Below the pieces are notes generated by a model, which ran no database searches, was not told where the DNA came from, and saw only the letters and a list, made by a program, of their open reading frames with translations. Of a stretch of 64,000 nucleotides of DNA, positions 33,145-41,533 are shown one piece after another; the first letter of the stretch is position 1, and each line of letters opens with the position of its first letter. A program made the translations under genes and the position numbers. This DNA is from Phytoactinopolyspora halophila (GTDB lineage Bacteria; Actinomycetota; Actinomycetes; Jiangellales; Jiangellaceae), in assembly GCF_003287285.1 (NCBI RefSeq), contig NZ_QMIG01000002.1, positions 420,369 through 484,368 of the forward strand, in the 5' to 3' direction.

Positions 33145-34431
33145 TTGGCCGCGGTACGCGCGGAAGGACTCTATAAGGTCTTTGGTCGCAAGGCAGACCT
33201 CGCGGTGCAACAGCTCAAACAGGGCGCGAGCCGTGAGGAGGTAGCCAAGCTCGGCGTAACGCCAGCCGTGATCGACGCAAGTTTCGAAGTAGAACCGGGT
33301 GAGATTTTCGTCGTCATGGGCCTGTCCGGCTCTGGCAAGTCCACCCTCATCCGAATGTTGAACGGGTTGTGGCACGCAACCGACGGCCACATCTACGTCG
33401 ATGGCACCGACATCGTGAATGCCCACGGTGCGGAGCTCCGGCAGATGCGCAAGGAGAAGATCAGCATGGTCTTCCAGCACTTCGCCCTTCTGCCGCACCT
33501 CACCGTGGCGGAGAACGCCGCGTATGCGCTCGACATCCAGGGCATGCCGAAGGAGGAGCGGTTTGCCCGCGCCGAGGAGGCTCTGGAGATGGTCGGGCTT
33601 GGCGGCTGGGGCGACAGGTTCCCCGTGCAACTCTCCGGTGGGATGAAGCAGCGGGTCGGTCTGGCCCGGGCGCTGGCGGCCGGGAGCGAGATCATGCTCA
33701 TGGACGAGGCCTTCTCGGCACTCGATCCACTGATCAAACGTGAAATGCAAGAGCAGCTACTCCAGCTGCAGAGCTCGCTGAACAAGACGATCGTGTTCAT
33801 CACGCACGACCTCAACGAGGCGATGCGCCTTGGCGATCGAATCGCGGTCATGCGTGACGGGCGCATCGTCCAGATCGGCACGGCCGAGGAAGTCCTCAAC
33901 GATCCCGCGAACGACTACGTCGCCCAGTTCGTCGCCGATGTCGACCGCACTCGCGTGCTCACCGCGTCCAGCATCATGGAACCCGCACAGTTCGTGGTGA
34001 ACGCCGACTCCGGCCCGCGCGAAGCGCAGTACACGATGCGGGAAAAGCAGATGGTCGCCGCCTTCGCCGTGGGGCGGCGCGGCGACAAGCTACACGGTGT
34101 CGTCCACGACCAGGACGTGGTATCGGCCGTCAGACGCGGCGACAAGAGTCTGGAGGGAATCATCGATACCGACGTCGGGGCCGTCCACCAGGACACCTAC
34201 CTCGTCGATCTGTTCGCACCCTCGGCGGAGAACCCGCTGCCGCTTCCCGTCATCGACGACGAGAAACGCCTCGTCGGAGTCGTTCCGCGGGTGACGCTCC
34301 TGTCGGCGATGGCCAGCATCGCCGACGTCGTACACACGGCAGATTCCCCGGCACAGGACGCGGCAACGACCGGCGTCACCAGGGGCTTCGGAACCGAAGC
34401 TTCGAACGCCGGGCAAGGGGGTGACGCATGA
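33145..34431 (+). CDS. Glycine betaine/proline-type ABC transporter ATP-binding protein (ProV/OpuAA-like)
   Basis: This 428-residue ATPase of the quaternary-amine uptake family has a typical N-terminal extension (AVQQLKQGASREEVAKLGVTPAVIDASFEV). Walker A is GLSGSGKST (about residue 60), Q-loop MVFQHFALLPHLTV, signature LSGGMKQRVGLARAL and Walker B IMLMDEAFSALD. The C-terminal third is a CBS-like regulatory region (about residues 280-400), the part that senses ionic strength in OpuA. It starts at a TTG behind a strong ribosome-binding site and overlaps the permease gene by four bases. Confidence 0.93.
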   Translation: MAAVRAEGLYKVFGRKADLAVQQLKQGASREEVAKLGVTPAVIDASFEVEPGEIFVVMGLSGSGKSTLIRMLNGLWHATDGHIYVDGTDIVNAHGAELRQMRKEKISMVFQHFALLPHLTVAENAAYALDIQGMPKEERFARAEEALEMVGLGGWGDRFPVQLSGGMKQRVGLARALAAGSEIMLMDEAFSALDPLIKREMQEQLLQLQSSLNKTIVFITHDLNEAMRLGDRIAVMRDGRIVQIGTAEEVLNDPANDYVAQFVADVDRTRVLTASSIMEPAQFVVNADSGPREAQYTMREKQMVAAFAVGRRGDKLHGVVHDQDVVSAVRRGDKSLEGIIDTDVGAVHQDTYLVDLFAPSAENPLPLPVIDDEKRLVGVVPRVTLLSAMASIADVVHTADSPAQDAATTGVTRGFGTEASNAGQGGDA

Positions 34432-35477
34432 TTCTCGCCCAATCCGAGGGGTTCGACCCTCTGAATCCCCGCATCGAGATCGGGCAATGGGCCGACGACC
34501 TCGTCAGCTGGTTCGAGGACACCTTCAAGCCCGTCCTCGATCTCATCAGTGACGGTCTTGGTGGCGCCTACGATGGCTTGAGCAACGCACTGCGTGAGCC
34601 TTCGGTCATTCTGATCGTCCTCCTATTCGGGCTGATCGGACTGCTGTTCTGGGAACGGTTCCCTCCGCTGCGAGCACTGTCGATGTCTTTCGTGGTCGTG
34701 CCGATCGTGCTCGGCGGCGCAGCCGGCTGGGGGGTCCACGCCCTGGGCGAGGAGCTCGAATCACAATTCCTCGCCCTGCTCATCGTCTTTGCCTTGATCG
34801 GATGGCTGGTACGATCGTGGGCCTTCGGCATCTTCAGTGCGGTCGCCTTCTATGTCGTTGCCGGGATGGACGAATGGGACCGCGCGATGGAGACGCTGTC
34901 CCTCGTACTCATCTCGGTGATCATCGCTACGCTGATCGGGGTGCCGCTGGGCATCTTGGCCGCGAAGTCGCAAGTGGTGAGCAACGCCATCCGGCCCGTG
35001 CTCGACTTCATGCAGACGATGCCGGCGATGGTGTACCTGATTCCCACACTCTTCGCGTTCGGCATCGGCGTGGTGCCGGGAATGATCTCCACCATCGTCT
35101 TCGCCATGCCCCCGGGCGTCCGGCTCACCGAGCACGGCATCCGGAATGTCGATACCGAGGTGGTCGAGGCCGGCCAGGCATTCGGATCGCCACCCCTGCG
35201 TATCCTGCGCCAGATCCAGCTACCGCTGGCATTGCCGACCATCATGGCGGGCATCAACCAGGTGATCATGCTGGCGCTGTCGATGGTCGTGCTGGCTGCC
35301 ATGGTCGGAGCGGCGGGCCTTGGGCTCGAAGTCGTTCGCGGCCTGCAGGGCTTGCAGATTCCGCGCGGCGCCGAGGCCGGACTCGCCGTCGTCGTGCTGG
35401 CGATCTTCCTCGATCGTATCGTTGCTGCGCTCGCGGACCGCGCACCCGTGGTCCGGGCCAGCCGGGTTCGGGACTGA
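34428..35477 (+). CDS. Glycine betaine/proline-type ABC transporter permease (ProW/OpuAB-like)
   Basis: This 349-residue permease has about 7 helices. An amphipathic N-terminal region of about 70 residues is typical of ProW. The BPD_transp_1 domain contains the EAA loop EAGQAFGSPPLRILRQIQLPLALPTIMAG (about residue 245), which contacts the ATPase. Other family landmarks are LDFMQTMPAMVYLIPTLFAFGIGVVPG and LALSMVVLAAMVGAAGLG. The ATG overlaps the end of the ATPase gene as ATGA. It forms the membrane channel of the compatible-solute importer. Confidence 0.93.
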   Translation: MILAQSEGFDPLNPRIEIGQWADDLVSWFEDTFKPVLDLISDGLGGAYDGLSNALREPSVILIVLLFGLIGLLFWERFPPLRALSMSFVVVPIVLGGAAGWGVHALGEELESQFLALLIVFALIGWLVRSWAFGIFSAVAFYVVAGMDEWDRAMETLSLVLISVIIATLIGVPLGILAAKSQVVSNAIRPVLDFMQTMPAMVYLIPTLFAFGIGVVPGMISTIVFAMPPGVRLTEHGIRNVDTEVVEAGQAFGSPPLRILRQIQLPLALPTIMAGINQVIMLALSMVVLAAMVGAAGLGLEVVRGLQGLQIPRGAEAGLAVVVLAIFLDRIVAALADRAPVVRASRVRD

Positions 35478-35532
35478 TCCCAGTGCCGAACGGTCTTGTA
35501 ACCGAAAGAAGAAGTTAGGAAAGGAAGAGGAC

Positions 35533-36609
35533 ATGCGAAGGTCCAAGCTCACCGCGCTTGCCGCAGGCATCGTCGCGGGCGGGCTCGTTCTCGCTGCGTG
35601 CGGCGATGACGAATCTGACGAAGCCACGACGGATGACAACGGGTCGCAGAACGGCGAAGAAAACGGCGAAGAAAACGGCGAAGACACCGGAGCATCGGGT
35701 GATGTCGAGCTCATCGGCGACGTCGAGGCGACCGAGTGCGATCCGACCGCTGAGGCCGCTCCCATCCCGGACCCCGAGGGCACCGGTGAAGATGAAACCG
35801 AGATCACCATCGGGATCTTCAGCGGTTGGGACGAGAACTACGTCGTCTACGAGCTGGCCAAGGCGGCCCTGGAGGAGCAGGGCTACACGGTCAACGAGCT
35901 CGAGGCCGAGGCGGGCCCGGTCTACACCGGTGTTGCCGACGGTGACCTCGACCTGTTGATGGATGCCTGGCTGCCGGGTACCCATGGCGACGAGTACATC
36001 GACGTCGACGGTTCGGGTGCTCAGCTCGGCCATGATCTGGAGAACCTGGGTTGCTGGTTCGACGAGGGCTACCTCACCATCGCGGTCAACGAGGACTCCC
36101 CGGCCCAGTCCCTGGACGAGCTCGCTGACTACGCCGACGAGTACGGCGCGACCATCGTCGGTATCGATCCCGGCGCCGGTCTGACCCGCACCACGGAGGA
36201 AGAGGTCATCCCGACCTACGGGCTCGAAGACTGGGAGTTCCCCACCTCTTCCAGCGGCGCCATGCTCGCCGAGCTGGAGTCCGCCATGGACGAGGGCGAG
36301 AACATCGTCGTCACGCTGTGGCACCCGCACTGGGCCTACGCCGCGTACGACATCCGGGACCTCGAAGACCCCGAAGGAACCCTGGGTGAGGCCGAGCGGC
36401 TGTTCAACCTGGGCCGGACCGGCTTCAGCGAGGACTACCCGAACGCGGCGCAGCTCATGAAGAACCTGCACCTGACGAACGAGCAGCTACTCGAGATCGA
36501 GGACCTCCTCGTCGTCGAGTACGACCGCGAGCAGAACGAGCAGGCCGTTCAGGAGTGGCTCGACGACAACCCCGAGTTCCTCGAGGACTGGCGTCAGGGC
36601 AACCTGTAA
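35533..36609 (+). CDS. Glycine betaine/proline-type substrate-binding lipoprotein (OpuAC-like)
   Basis: This 358-residue solute-binding lipoprotein has the signal peptide MRRSKLTALAAGIVAGGLVLAAC with lipobox LAAC. The linker after the Cys is Asp/Glu/Asn-rich and includes a short NGEE tandem repeat encoded by repeated AACGGCGAAGAA. The OpuAC domain has GIFSGWDENYVVYELAKAALEEQGY, DLLMDAWLPGTHG and VVTLWHPHWAYAAYDIRD. The Trp residues in these motifs fit the aromatic cage for quaternary ammonium groups. It is the last gene of the transporter operon. Confidence 0.93.
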   Translation: MRRSKLTALAAGIVAGGLVLAACGDDESDEATTDDNGSQNGEENGEENGEDTGASGDVELIGDVEATECDPTAEAAPIPDPEGTGEDETEITIGIFSGWDENYVVYELAKAALEEQGYTVNELEAEAGPVYTGVADGDLDLLMDAWLPGTHGDEYIDVDGSGAQLGHDLENLGCWFDEGYLTIAVNEDSPAQSLDELADYADEYGATIVGIDPGAGLTRTTEEEVIPTYGLEDWEFPTSSSGAMLAELESAMDEGENIVVTLWHPHWAYAAYDIRDLEDPEGTLGEAERLFNLGRTGFSEDYPNAAQLMKNLHLTNEQLLEIEDLLVVEYDREQNEQAVQEWLDDNPEFLEDWRQGNL

Positions 36610-36657
36610 GGCACGCCGGTCTGGCTGCCACCGAAGCGTGGTAGCGAATGACGAAAA

Positions 36658-36697
36658 GTCGGCCGCCGTCCGGTAAAGCTTCCGGGCGGCGGCCGAC
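36658..36697 (+). terminator. Strong hairpin after the betaine-type operon
   Basis: The 16-base arms 36658-36673 and 36682-36697 pair with a single G-U wobble around an 8-base loop containing AAGCTT. The hairpin sits 48 bases behind the stop and is followed by a short GTTT. It is a convincing terminator for the proV-W-X-like operon. Confidence 0.75.
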
Positions 36698-36770
36698 GTC
36701 GTTTCCGAGAGGAAGAGGCGAGTGTCCGAGCTGGTGCCCACGCGCCGCTGGTTTTCGGTATCTTCCCACC

Positions 36771-37346
36771 ATGTTGCTTTCTGACCGCGACATCAGGGCC
36801 GCTGTCGAGACCGGCCGTGTGGTGCTCGAGCCCTACGAACCGCACATGGTCCAGCCGTCCAGCATCGATATCCGCCTCGACCGGCACTTTCGTGTCTTCG
36901 AAAACCACCGGTATCCACATATCGATCCCGCCGAGGAACAGCCCGAGCTCACTCGGCTGATCGAGACCCAGAGCGACGAACCGTTCATCCTGCATCCCGG
37001 TGAATTCGTGCTCGCGTCGACATTGGAACTCGTCACGCTGGCCAACGATGTCGCCGCCCGTCTTGAGGGCAAGTCCTCACTGGGGCGTCTGGGATTGCTC
37101 ACCCATTCGACAGCGGGGTTCATCGACCCAGGGTTCAGCGGCCACGTCACGTTGGAGCTCTCGAACGTAGCCACCCTTCCGATGAAACTCTGGCCCGGCA
37201 TGAAGATCGGCCAGCTGTGTTTCTTCGCTCTGAGCAGCCCTGCTGACGAGCCGTACGGCTCGGCCCGGTACGGTTCGCGGTATCAGGATCAACGAGGCCC
37301 GACTCCGAGTCGATCTTACGTGAACTTCCACCGGAATGGCACCTAA
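36771..37346 (+). CDS. dcd: dCTP deaminase
   Basis: This 191-residue enzyme deaminates dCTP for dTTP supply. The family start is [22 protein letters not shown], followed by [54 protein letters not shown] contains the catalytic Glu. The C-terminus ([19 protein letters not shown]) closes over the nucleotide. Actinomycete and mycobacterial homologues are often bifunctional, releasing dUMP directly. It is monocistronic, flanked by the hairpin upstream and a palindrome downstream. Confidence 0.93.
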   Translation: MLLSDRDIRAAVETGRVVLEPYEPHMVQPSSIDIRLDRHFRVFENHRYPHIDPAEEQPELTRLIETQSDEPFILHPGEFVLASTLELVTLANDVAARLEGKSSLGRLGLLTHSTAGFIDPGFSGHVTLELSNVATLPMKLWPGMKIGQLCFFALSSPADEPYGSARYGSRYQDQRGPTPSRSYVNFHRNGT

Positions 37347-37348
37347 GT

Positions 37349-37360
37349 TACTCGCGAGTA
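37349..37360. promoter_or_regulatory. 12-bp perfect palindrome upstream of the EtfD-like gene
   Basis: TACTCGCGAGTA is perfectly palindromic and lies 61 bases before the ATG at 37422, followed by TAGGCTAG, which could be a -10 region. Size and symmetry resemble operators of TetR-type regulators of fatty-acid metabolism. The regulator is not encoded here. Confidence 0.5.
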
Positions 37361-37421
37361 GGCTAGTCTCGGGTCGGTAAGAAATCCGTCCCGCATCTGG
37401 GCACGGAAGGAGCCTGGCGCC

Positions 37422-39686
37422 ATGCAGTACGTCGCCGTTGCCGTATCGCTCGGTGTCACCGCATTCGCGTTGGTGGTGTTGACCGACGCGATCGTACGAA
37501 TAGTCCGTGTCGTTCGACTGGGACAGCCCGACCGCACCCGCACCGACCATCCGCGCCAGCGCGCGGCCACCTTGCTACGCGAGTTCCTCGGGCACAACCG
37601 CATGCTCAAGCGACCTGTCGTCGCGGTGGCGCACTGGTTCGTCATGATCGGATTCGGTGCCCTGGTCTTCACCCTGCTGACGGCATACGGCCAGCTCTTC
37701 GACGCGGAGTTCGCCCTGCCACTCATCGGCCACTGGCATCCGTTCGAGTGGCTCATGGAAGCCATCGCGTGGCTGACACTCCTGGGCATCCTGACCTTGA
37801 CCGTGATTCGCCAGATCAGTCACCCGCGCGCCCACGGCCGCGGATCTCGATTCTTCGGCTCCTCGTTCTGGCAGGCCTACTACGTCGAGTTCACCATCGC
37901 CGCGATCGCGGTCACCATCCTGCTGATCCGGGGTCTGGAGTCTCGCCTGGTCGGCGACGCCTCGTTGTTCCCGCTGACCGCGTTCATCGGTGACGCCGTC
38001 TCCGGAGTGGCGACCTCCACGATCGAGATGGCCGTGCACATCATCGCCGCGGTGAAGATCACAATCTCGTGGCTGTTCTTCATCGTCATCTCCTGGCACC
38101 TCACCATGGGTGTCGCCTGGCACCGCGGCCTGGCCTTCTTCAACATCTTCTTCAAGCGCCACGCCGACGGCGCACCCGCGCTCGGCGCCGCGAAGCCGCT
38201 CACCGTCAACGGCGAGCCCGTCGACTTCGAGAACATCGACGACCTCGACGAGGACGCGAGCCTCGGCGCCGGTCAGGTCGAGGACTTCTCCTGGAAGGGC
38301 ATGCTCGACTTCTCCACCTGCACCGAGTGCGGCAGGTGCCAGTCGCAATGCCCGGCGTGGCACACCGACAAACCGTTGTCACCCAAGCTGCTCGTGATGC
38401 AGTTGCGCGACCACGCCTTCGCCAAGGCCCCCTATCTGCTGGCCGGTGGCGGCACGGACATGATGGGCAATGAGCAGGCCACGGCCGAACAGCTAGCGGA
38501 TGTGCCGGCCGATGCGCGCGCCGAGGCCGAACGCCCCCTCGTCGGCTCCACGGACGGTGACCCTGCACGGCCGGACGGCGGGGCCGTTATCGATCCTGAC
38601 GTGCTCTGGTCGTGCACCATGTGCGGTGCGTGTGTGGAACAGTGCCCGGTCGACATCGAGCACGTCGATCACATCCTTGATCTCCGGCGGTATCAGACAC
38701 TCATCGAGACCGAGTTCCCCAGCGAACTCAACGGCTTGTTCAAGAACCTCGAGAAGTCCGGCAATCCGTGGGGAATGACGGGTTCCAAGCGGATGGAATG
38801 GGCCAAGGACCTCCCGTTCGACGTCAGAGTGGTCGGTGGCCCCAACGACGACGATCCGTCCTCGCTCGACGAAGTCGACTGGCTCTTCTGGGTCGGCTGT
38901 GCCGGGGCCTTCGACGATCGTGCCAAGAAGACAACGCAGGCGGTGGCCGAGCTCCTGCACATGGCGGGTGTCTCGTTCGCCGTGCTCGGCGATGGCGAGA
39001 CCTGCACCGGCGACCCCGCCCGGCGCTCCGGTAACGAGTTCCTCTATCAGCAGCTGGCCCTGCAGAACGTCGAGGTGCTCCGCGAAGCCGAGGCCGTACG
39101 GGTCGTCTCCACGTGCGCGCATTGTTTCAACACGCTGAAGAACGAGTACGAACAGCTCGGTCTGAAGCTCGAGGTCGTCCACCACACGCAACTTCTGAAC
39201 CGGCTCGTCCGCGACGGCAAGCTCACCCCCGTGGCCCCGCCGGACGGCGAGGTCGCCGGCCGTCCCGTCACGTACCACGATCCCTGCTATCTCGGACGCC
39301 ACAACAAGGTCTACGAGCCTCCGCGGGAGCTCGTCGGCGCGCTGCCCGGCGTGGAGTACCGGGAGATGCCGCGCAGCGGCTCCACGTCGTTCTGCTGCGG
39401 CGCCGGAGGTGCGCGCATGTGGATGGAGGAACGGATCGGCAAGCGCATCAATGGCGATCGCACCGAGGAGGCCCTGGCAACGCTGGATAGCTCCGGAGAC
39501 AGCGCCGAGTCCGGCCAGGATGGCGCCTCCGGCTCCATCGCGATCGGATGCCCCTTCTGCCGCGTGATGCTCTCCGACGGACTCACCCAGGCCCAATCCG
39601 ACGGCCGGGGAACGAACGTCGACGTCGTCGACGTAGCTCAGCTCCTGCTCGACGGCGTAAAGCGCTCCTCGACCGCGGACGAGTAG
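37422..39686 (+). CDS. EtfD-like membrane Fe-S oxidoreductase (CCG-domain, heterodisulfide-reductase-like)
   Basis: The protein has 754 residues. About six N-terminal helices form a nitrate-reductase-gamma-like b-type cytochrome domain (to about residue 245). Two [4Fe-4S] motifs follow: CTECGRCQSQCP (about residue 302) and CTMCGACVEQCP (about residue 398). The C-terminus has paired CCG domains with CAHCFNTLKNEYEQLG, HDPCYLGRHNKVYEPPRE and CCGAGGARMWMEE. The architecture matches mycobacterial EtfD (Rv0338c), which passes electrons from the electron-transfer flavoprotein of fatty-acid oxidation to menaquinone. The start ATG has AAGGAG ten bases upstream. An internal insert between the two cluster motifs is hydrophilic. 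Confidence 0.92.
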   Translation: MQYVAVAVSLGVTAFALVVLTDAIVRIVRVVRLGQPDRTRTDHPRQRAATLLREFLGHNRMLKRPVVAVAHWFVMIGFGALVFTLLTAYGQLFDAEFALPLIGHWHPFEWLMEAIAWLTLLGILTLTVIRQISHPRAHGRGSRFFGSSFWQAYYVEFTIAAIAVTILLIRGLESRLVGDASLFPLTAFIGDAVSGVATSTIEMAVHIIAAVKITISWLFFIVISWHLTMGVAWHRGLAFFNIFFKRHADGAPALGAAKPLTVNGEPVDFENIDDLDEDASLGAGQVEDFSWKGMLDFSTCTECGRCQSQCPAWHTDKPLSPKLLVMQLRDHAFAKAPYLLAGGGTDMMGNEQATAEQLADVPADARAEAERPLVGSTDGDPARPDGGAVIDPDVLWSCTMCGACVEQCPVDIEHVDHILDLRRYQTLIETEFPSELNGLFKNLEKSGNPWGMTGSKRMEWAKDLPFDVRVVGGPNDDDPSSLDEVDWLFWVGCAGAFDDRAKKTTQAVAELLHMAGVSFAVLGDGETCTGDPARRSGNEFLYQQLALQNVEVLREAEAVRVVSTCAHCFNTLKNEYEQLGLKLEVVHHTQLLNRLVRDGKLTPVAPPDGEVAGRPVTYHDPCYLGRHNKVYEPPRELVGALPGVEYREMPRSGSTSFCCGAGGARMWMEERIGKRINGDRTEEALATLDSSGDSAESGQDGASGSIAIGCPFCRVMLSDGLTQAQSDGRGTNVDVVDVAQLLLDGVKRSSTADE

Positions 39687-39692
39687 CGCCAT

Positions 39693-39843
39693 GTGGCGCC
39701 ATGACGACGCCACCGTGTCGTCATGGAAAGTGCCGCGGCAGATGCATCGATAGCGGGTCAATCCGACTATCCGAGCACTATAGCGCCTAGTGGCGGCATC
39801 ATGCGATTGAAATGACGCCACCATGATGTCATAGTGGCGTCAT
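39693..39843. promoter_or_regulatory. Cluster of GTGGCGNCAT operator decamers
   Basis: The decamer GTGGCGNCAT occurs at 39693-39702, 39790-39799 and 39834-39843 on the plus strand and at 39812-39821 on the minus strand. A one-mismatch copy lies at 39704-39713 (minus). The last pair forms a perfect 10-base inverted repeat with a 12-base loop, and the final copy includes the ATG of the RHH gene itself. ATGACGAC/GTCGTCAT (39701-39708, 39717-39724) adds a further palindrome. The array is probably an autoregulatory binding site of the RHH protein and would block both transcription and initiation. Confidence 0.7.
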
Positions 39844-40369
39844 GGACCTTACGCCCTACGTCTCAGCACTCCGCAGTTCCCTCACAGCTGCGGGACAGAC
39901 CGCCTCCGACGACGTCCGCGAGGCCGCCGATCGGCTGTCTTACGCCGTCGAACCGTCCCTGCGGCTCACGATGATCGAGGCGTTCAGCGACGCTGCCAGC
40001 GAGATCACCGCGCAGCTCGAGGGTGTCGCCGTCGATGTCCGGATGCGCGGTGGCAACCCCGAGTTCGTCGCCACGGACACGCGCACCGAAGCGGATCTGG
40101 GGCCGCCCGAAGCGCCAGCGCCGCCCACGCCGCCGTCCCCACCAGGATCGGAATCCGACGAGTCCGTCTCCCGGATCTCGCTGCGCCTACCGGAGAGTCT
40201 CAAGGCCCGAGTCGAGGAGGCCGCCGCCGCAGAGGGCATGTCGGTCAACGCATGGATGGTGCGCGCCATCGGGCAGACGTTGGACGGCCCGCAATCCGGA
40301 GTCCACATCAGCCCGCAGTCCGGAGTCCACATCAATCTCGGCCGCCGCATGTCCGGCTGGGTCCGGTGA
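39842..40369 (+). CDS. HicB-like ribbon-helix-helix regulator
   Basis: The protein has 175 residues. A helical N-terminal part (MDLTPYVSALRSSLTAAGQTASDDVREAADRL) is followed by a Pro-rich linker and a C-terminal RHH domain (VSRISLRLPESLKARVEEAAAAEGMSVNAWMVRAIGQTL), the DNA-binding fold of HicB/CopG proteins. Its ATG is the end of a repeated decamer operator, so a leaderless and self-repressed transcript is likely. The next gene is a DUF4097 protein; no HicA-type toxin is present, so it is probably a regulator and not an antitoxin. Confidence 0.87.
   Translation: MDLTPYVSALRSSLTAAGQTASDDVREAADRLSYAVEPSLRLTMIEAFSDAASEITAQLEGVAVDVRMRGGNPEFVATDTRTEADLGPPEAPAPPTPPSPPGSESDESVSRISLRLPESLKARVEEAAAAEGMSVNAWMVRAIGQTLDGPQSGVHISPQSGVHINLGRRMSGWVR
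40288..40335 (+). repeat. 24-bp tandem repeat inside the RHH gene
   Basis: Two in-frame 24-base units (40288-40311, 40312-40335) differ at two bases and encode PQSGVHIS and PQSGVHIN near the C-terminus. A recent tandem duplication is the simplest explanation. Confidence 0.8.
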
Positions 40370-40396
40370 GCGTTCGCAGACAACCAGGAGGAGCAC

Positions 40397-41260
40397 ATGT
40401 CGCCGCATATGTATCCGCGCAGCATTCCTATCCACCAGCCGATCAAACTCACCCTCCGCACCCGCACCGGCACCATCCGGGTCGTCGCTGAGGATGTCAG
40501 CGAGGCAGTCGTCGACCTGCAACCCAGCAATCCCGACGACTCAGACGCCCGCGCGATGATCGAACGAGCGCTGGTCGACCTGACGGGAGATGTTCTCGAG
40601 GTCGACGTCTCGCGCCGCGGAACCGGTCCGAGCCTGCTTCCGGACCCACCGATCGACGTGCGGATCACGGTACCGCGCAAGAGCACGGCCAGCATCACCA
40701 CGGGATCGGCCGACGTCACGGTGGCAGGCGATCTGGAGAGGGTCTCCGCCAAGACCGGCTCCGGTGCTGTCGACGCGGCCTACTGCACCGCCCTGTCGGC
40801 GACGACCGGTAGCGGCCACATCCAGGTGAGCGACTGCGGCACCGTCGAGGCTCGTACCGGCACCGGTGCCGTCGAGGTCGTGCGCTGCACCGGACAGGCC
40901 GAACTCGAGTCCGCATCCGGCAACATCGACGTCGACGATCTCAACGAGGACGCCACGGTCAAGACGGCGTCCGGCAACATCGAGATTGGCTCCGTCTCGT
41001 CGCATGTCACGCTGACCACCGCCTCTGGAGACATCCGGATCCACCGCGCGGTACAGGGCACCGTCGGCGCGAAGGTGGCCTCCGGCGACGTCGCCGTCGG
41101 AGTCGCCAGCGGCACCGCGGCGAAGCTGGACTGCTCGTCGCTCACCGGACGGCTCGAATCCCAGCTCGACGAGATCGCATCCCCCGCCGACTCGGACCGG
41201 ACCCTCACGATCTCCGCGAGATCGGTGAGCGGCGCGATCACCATCACGCGGGCCCGCTGA
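40397..41260 (+). CDS. DUF4097-family beta-strand repeat protein
   Basis: This 287-residue protein has no signal peptide or membrane segment. After about 100 residues it becomes a regular right-handed beta-helix-like repeat: TGSADVTVAGDLERVSAKTGSGAVDA, TTGSGHIQVSDCG, TGTGAVEVVRCTG, ASGNIDVDDLN, ASGNIEIGSVS, ASGDIRIHRAV and ASGDVAVGVASG. Such adhesin-like repeat proteins are cytoplasmic in many actinomycetes and their function is unknown. The start has AGGAGG nine bases upstream, and the gene is co-transcribed with the RHH regulator. Confidence 0.9.
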   Translation: MSPHMYPRSIPIHQPIKLTLRTRTGTIRVVAEDVSEAVVDLQPSNPDDSDARAMIERALVDLTGDVLEVDVSRRGTGPSLLPDPPIDVRITVPRKSTASITTGSADVTVAGDLERVSAKTGSGAVDAAYCTALSATTGSGHIQVSDCGTVEARTGTGAVEVVRCTGQAELESASGNIDVDDLNEDATVKTASGNIEIGSVSSHVTLTTASGDIRIHRAVQGTVGAKVASGDVAVGVASGTAAKLDCSSLTGRLESQLDEIASPADSDRTLTISARSVSGAITITRAR

Positions 41261-41290
41261 CCCCGGCCCCCACAACGTCTGGAGTATGCC

Positions 41291-41533
41291 ATGCTCGACG
41301 AGCAATACCAGATCATCCATCGACACCGAGCCACCGAGCTCGAAAGGGCAGCCGCCCACCATCGGGCCCTCGCCCCTGTCCGCCGCCGGCACCGACGGAC
41401 CCGTATCGCCGCACGACGTGCGTGGTGGTTGGAACGCGGCGCCACGATCTTCGCCGCCTGCTCCGGTTGGGCGGGACGCCTGGCCACCCAGTTTCACGAT
41501 CGTGCCGTCACGCGGCGTGCCCAGGGATCATGA
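41291..41533 (+). CDS. Small basic protein downstream of the DUF4097 gene
   Basis: The 80-residue frame is rich in Arg, His and Ala (MLDEQYQIIHRHRATELERAAAHHRAL, PVRRRHRRTRIAARRAWW). GGAG lies nine bases before the ATG and the gap to the DUF4097 stop is 30 bases, so it could be the third gene of the operon. Its end overlaps the convergent YihY gene by six bases. I do not recognise a family; a chance frame cannot be excluded. Confidence 0.5.
   Translation: MLDEQYQIIHRHRATELERAAAHHRALAPVRRRHRRTRIAARRAWWLERGATIFAACSGWAGRLATQFHDRAVTRRAQGS

Noticed and set aside
39842..41260. HicAB toxin-antitoxin module
   Set aside because: The RHH protein resembles HicB, but no HicA-type small toxin with the conserved His is beside it; the partner is a DUF4097 protein.
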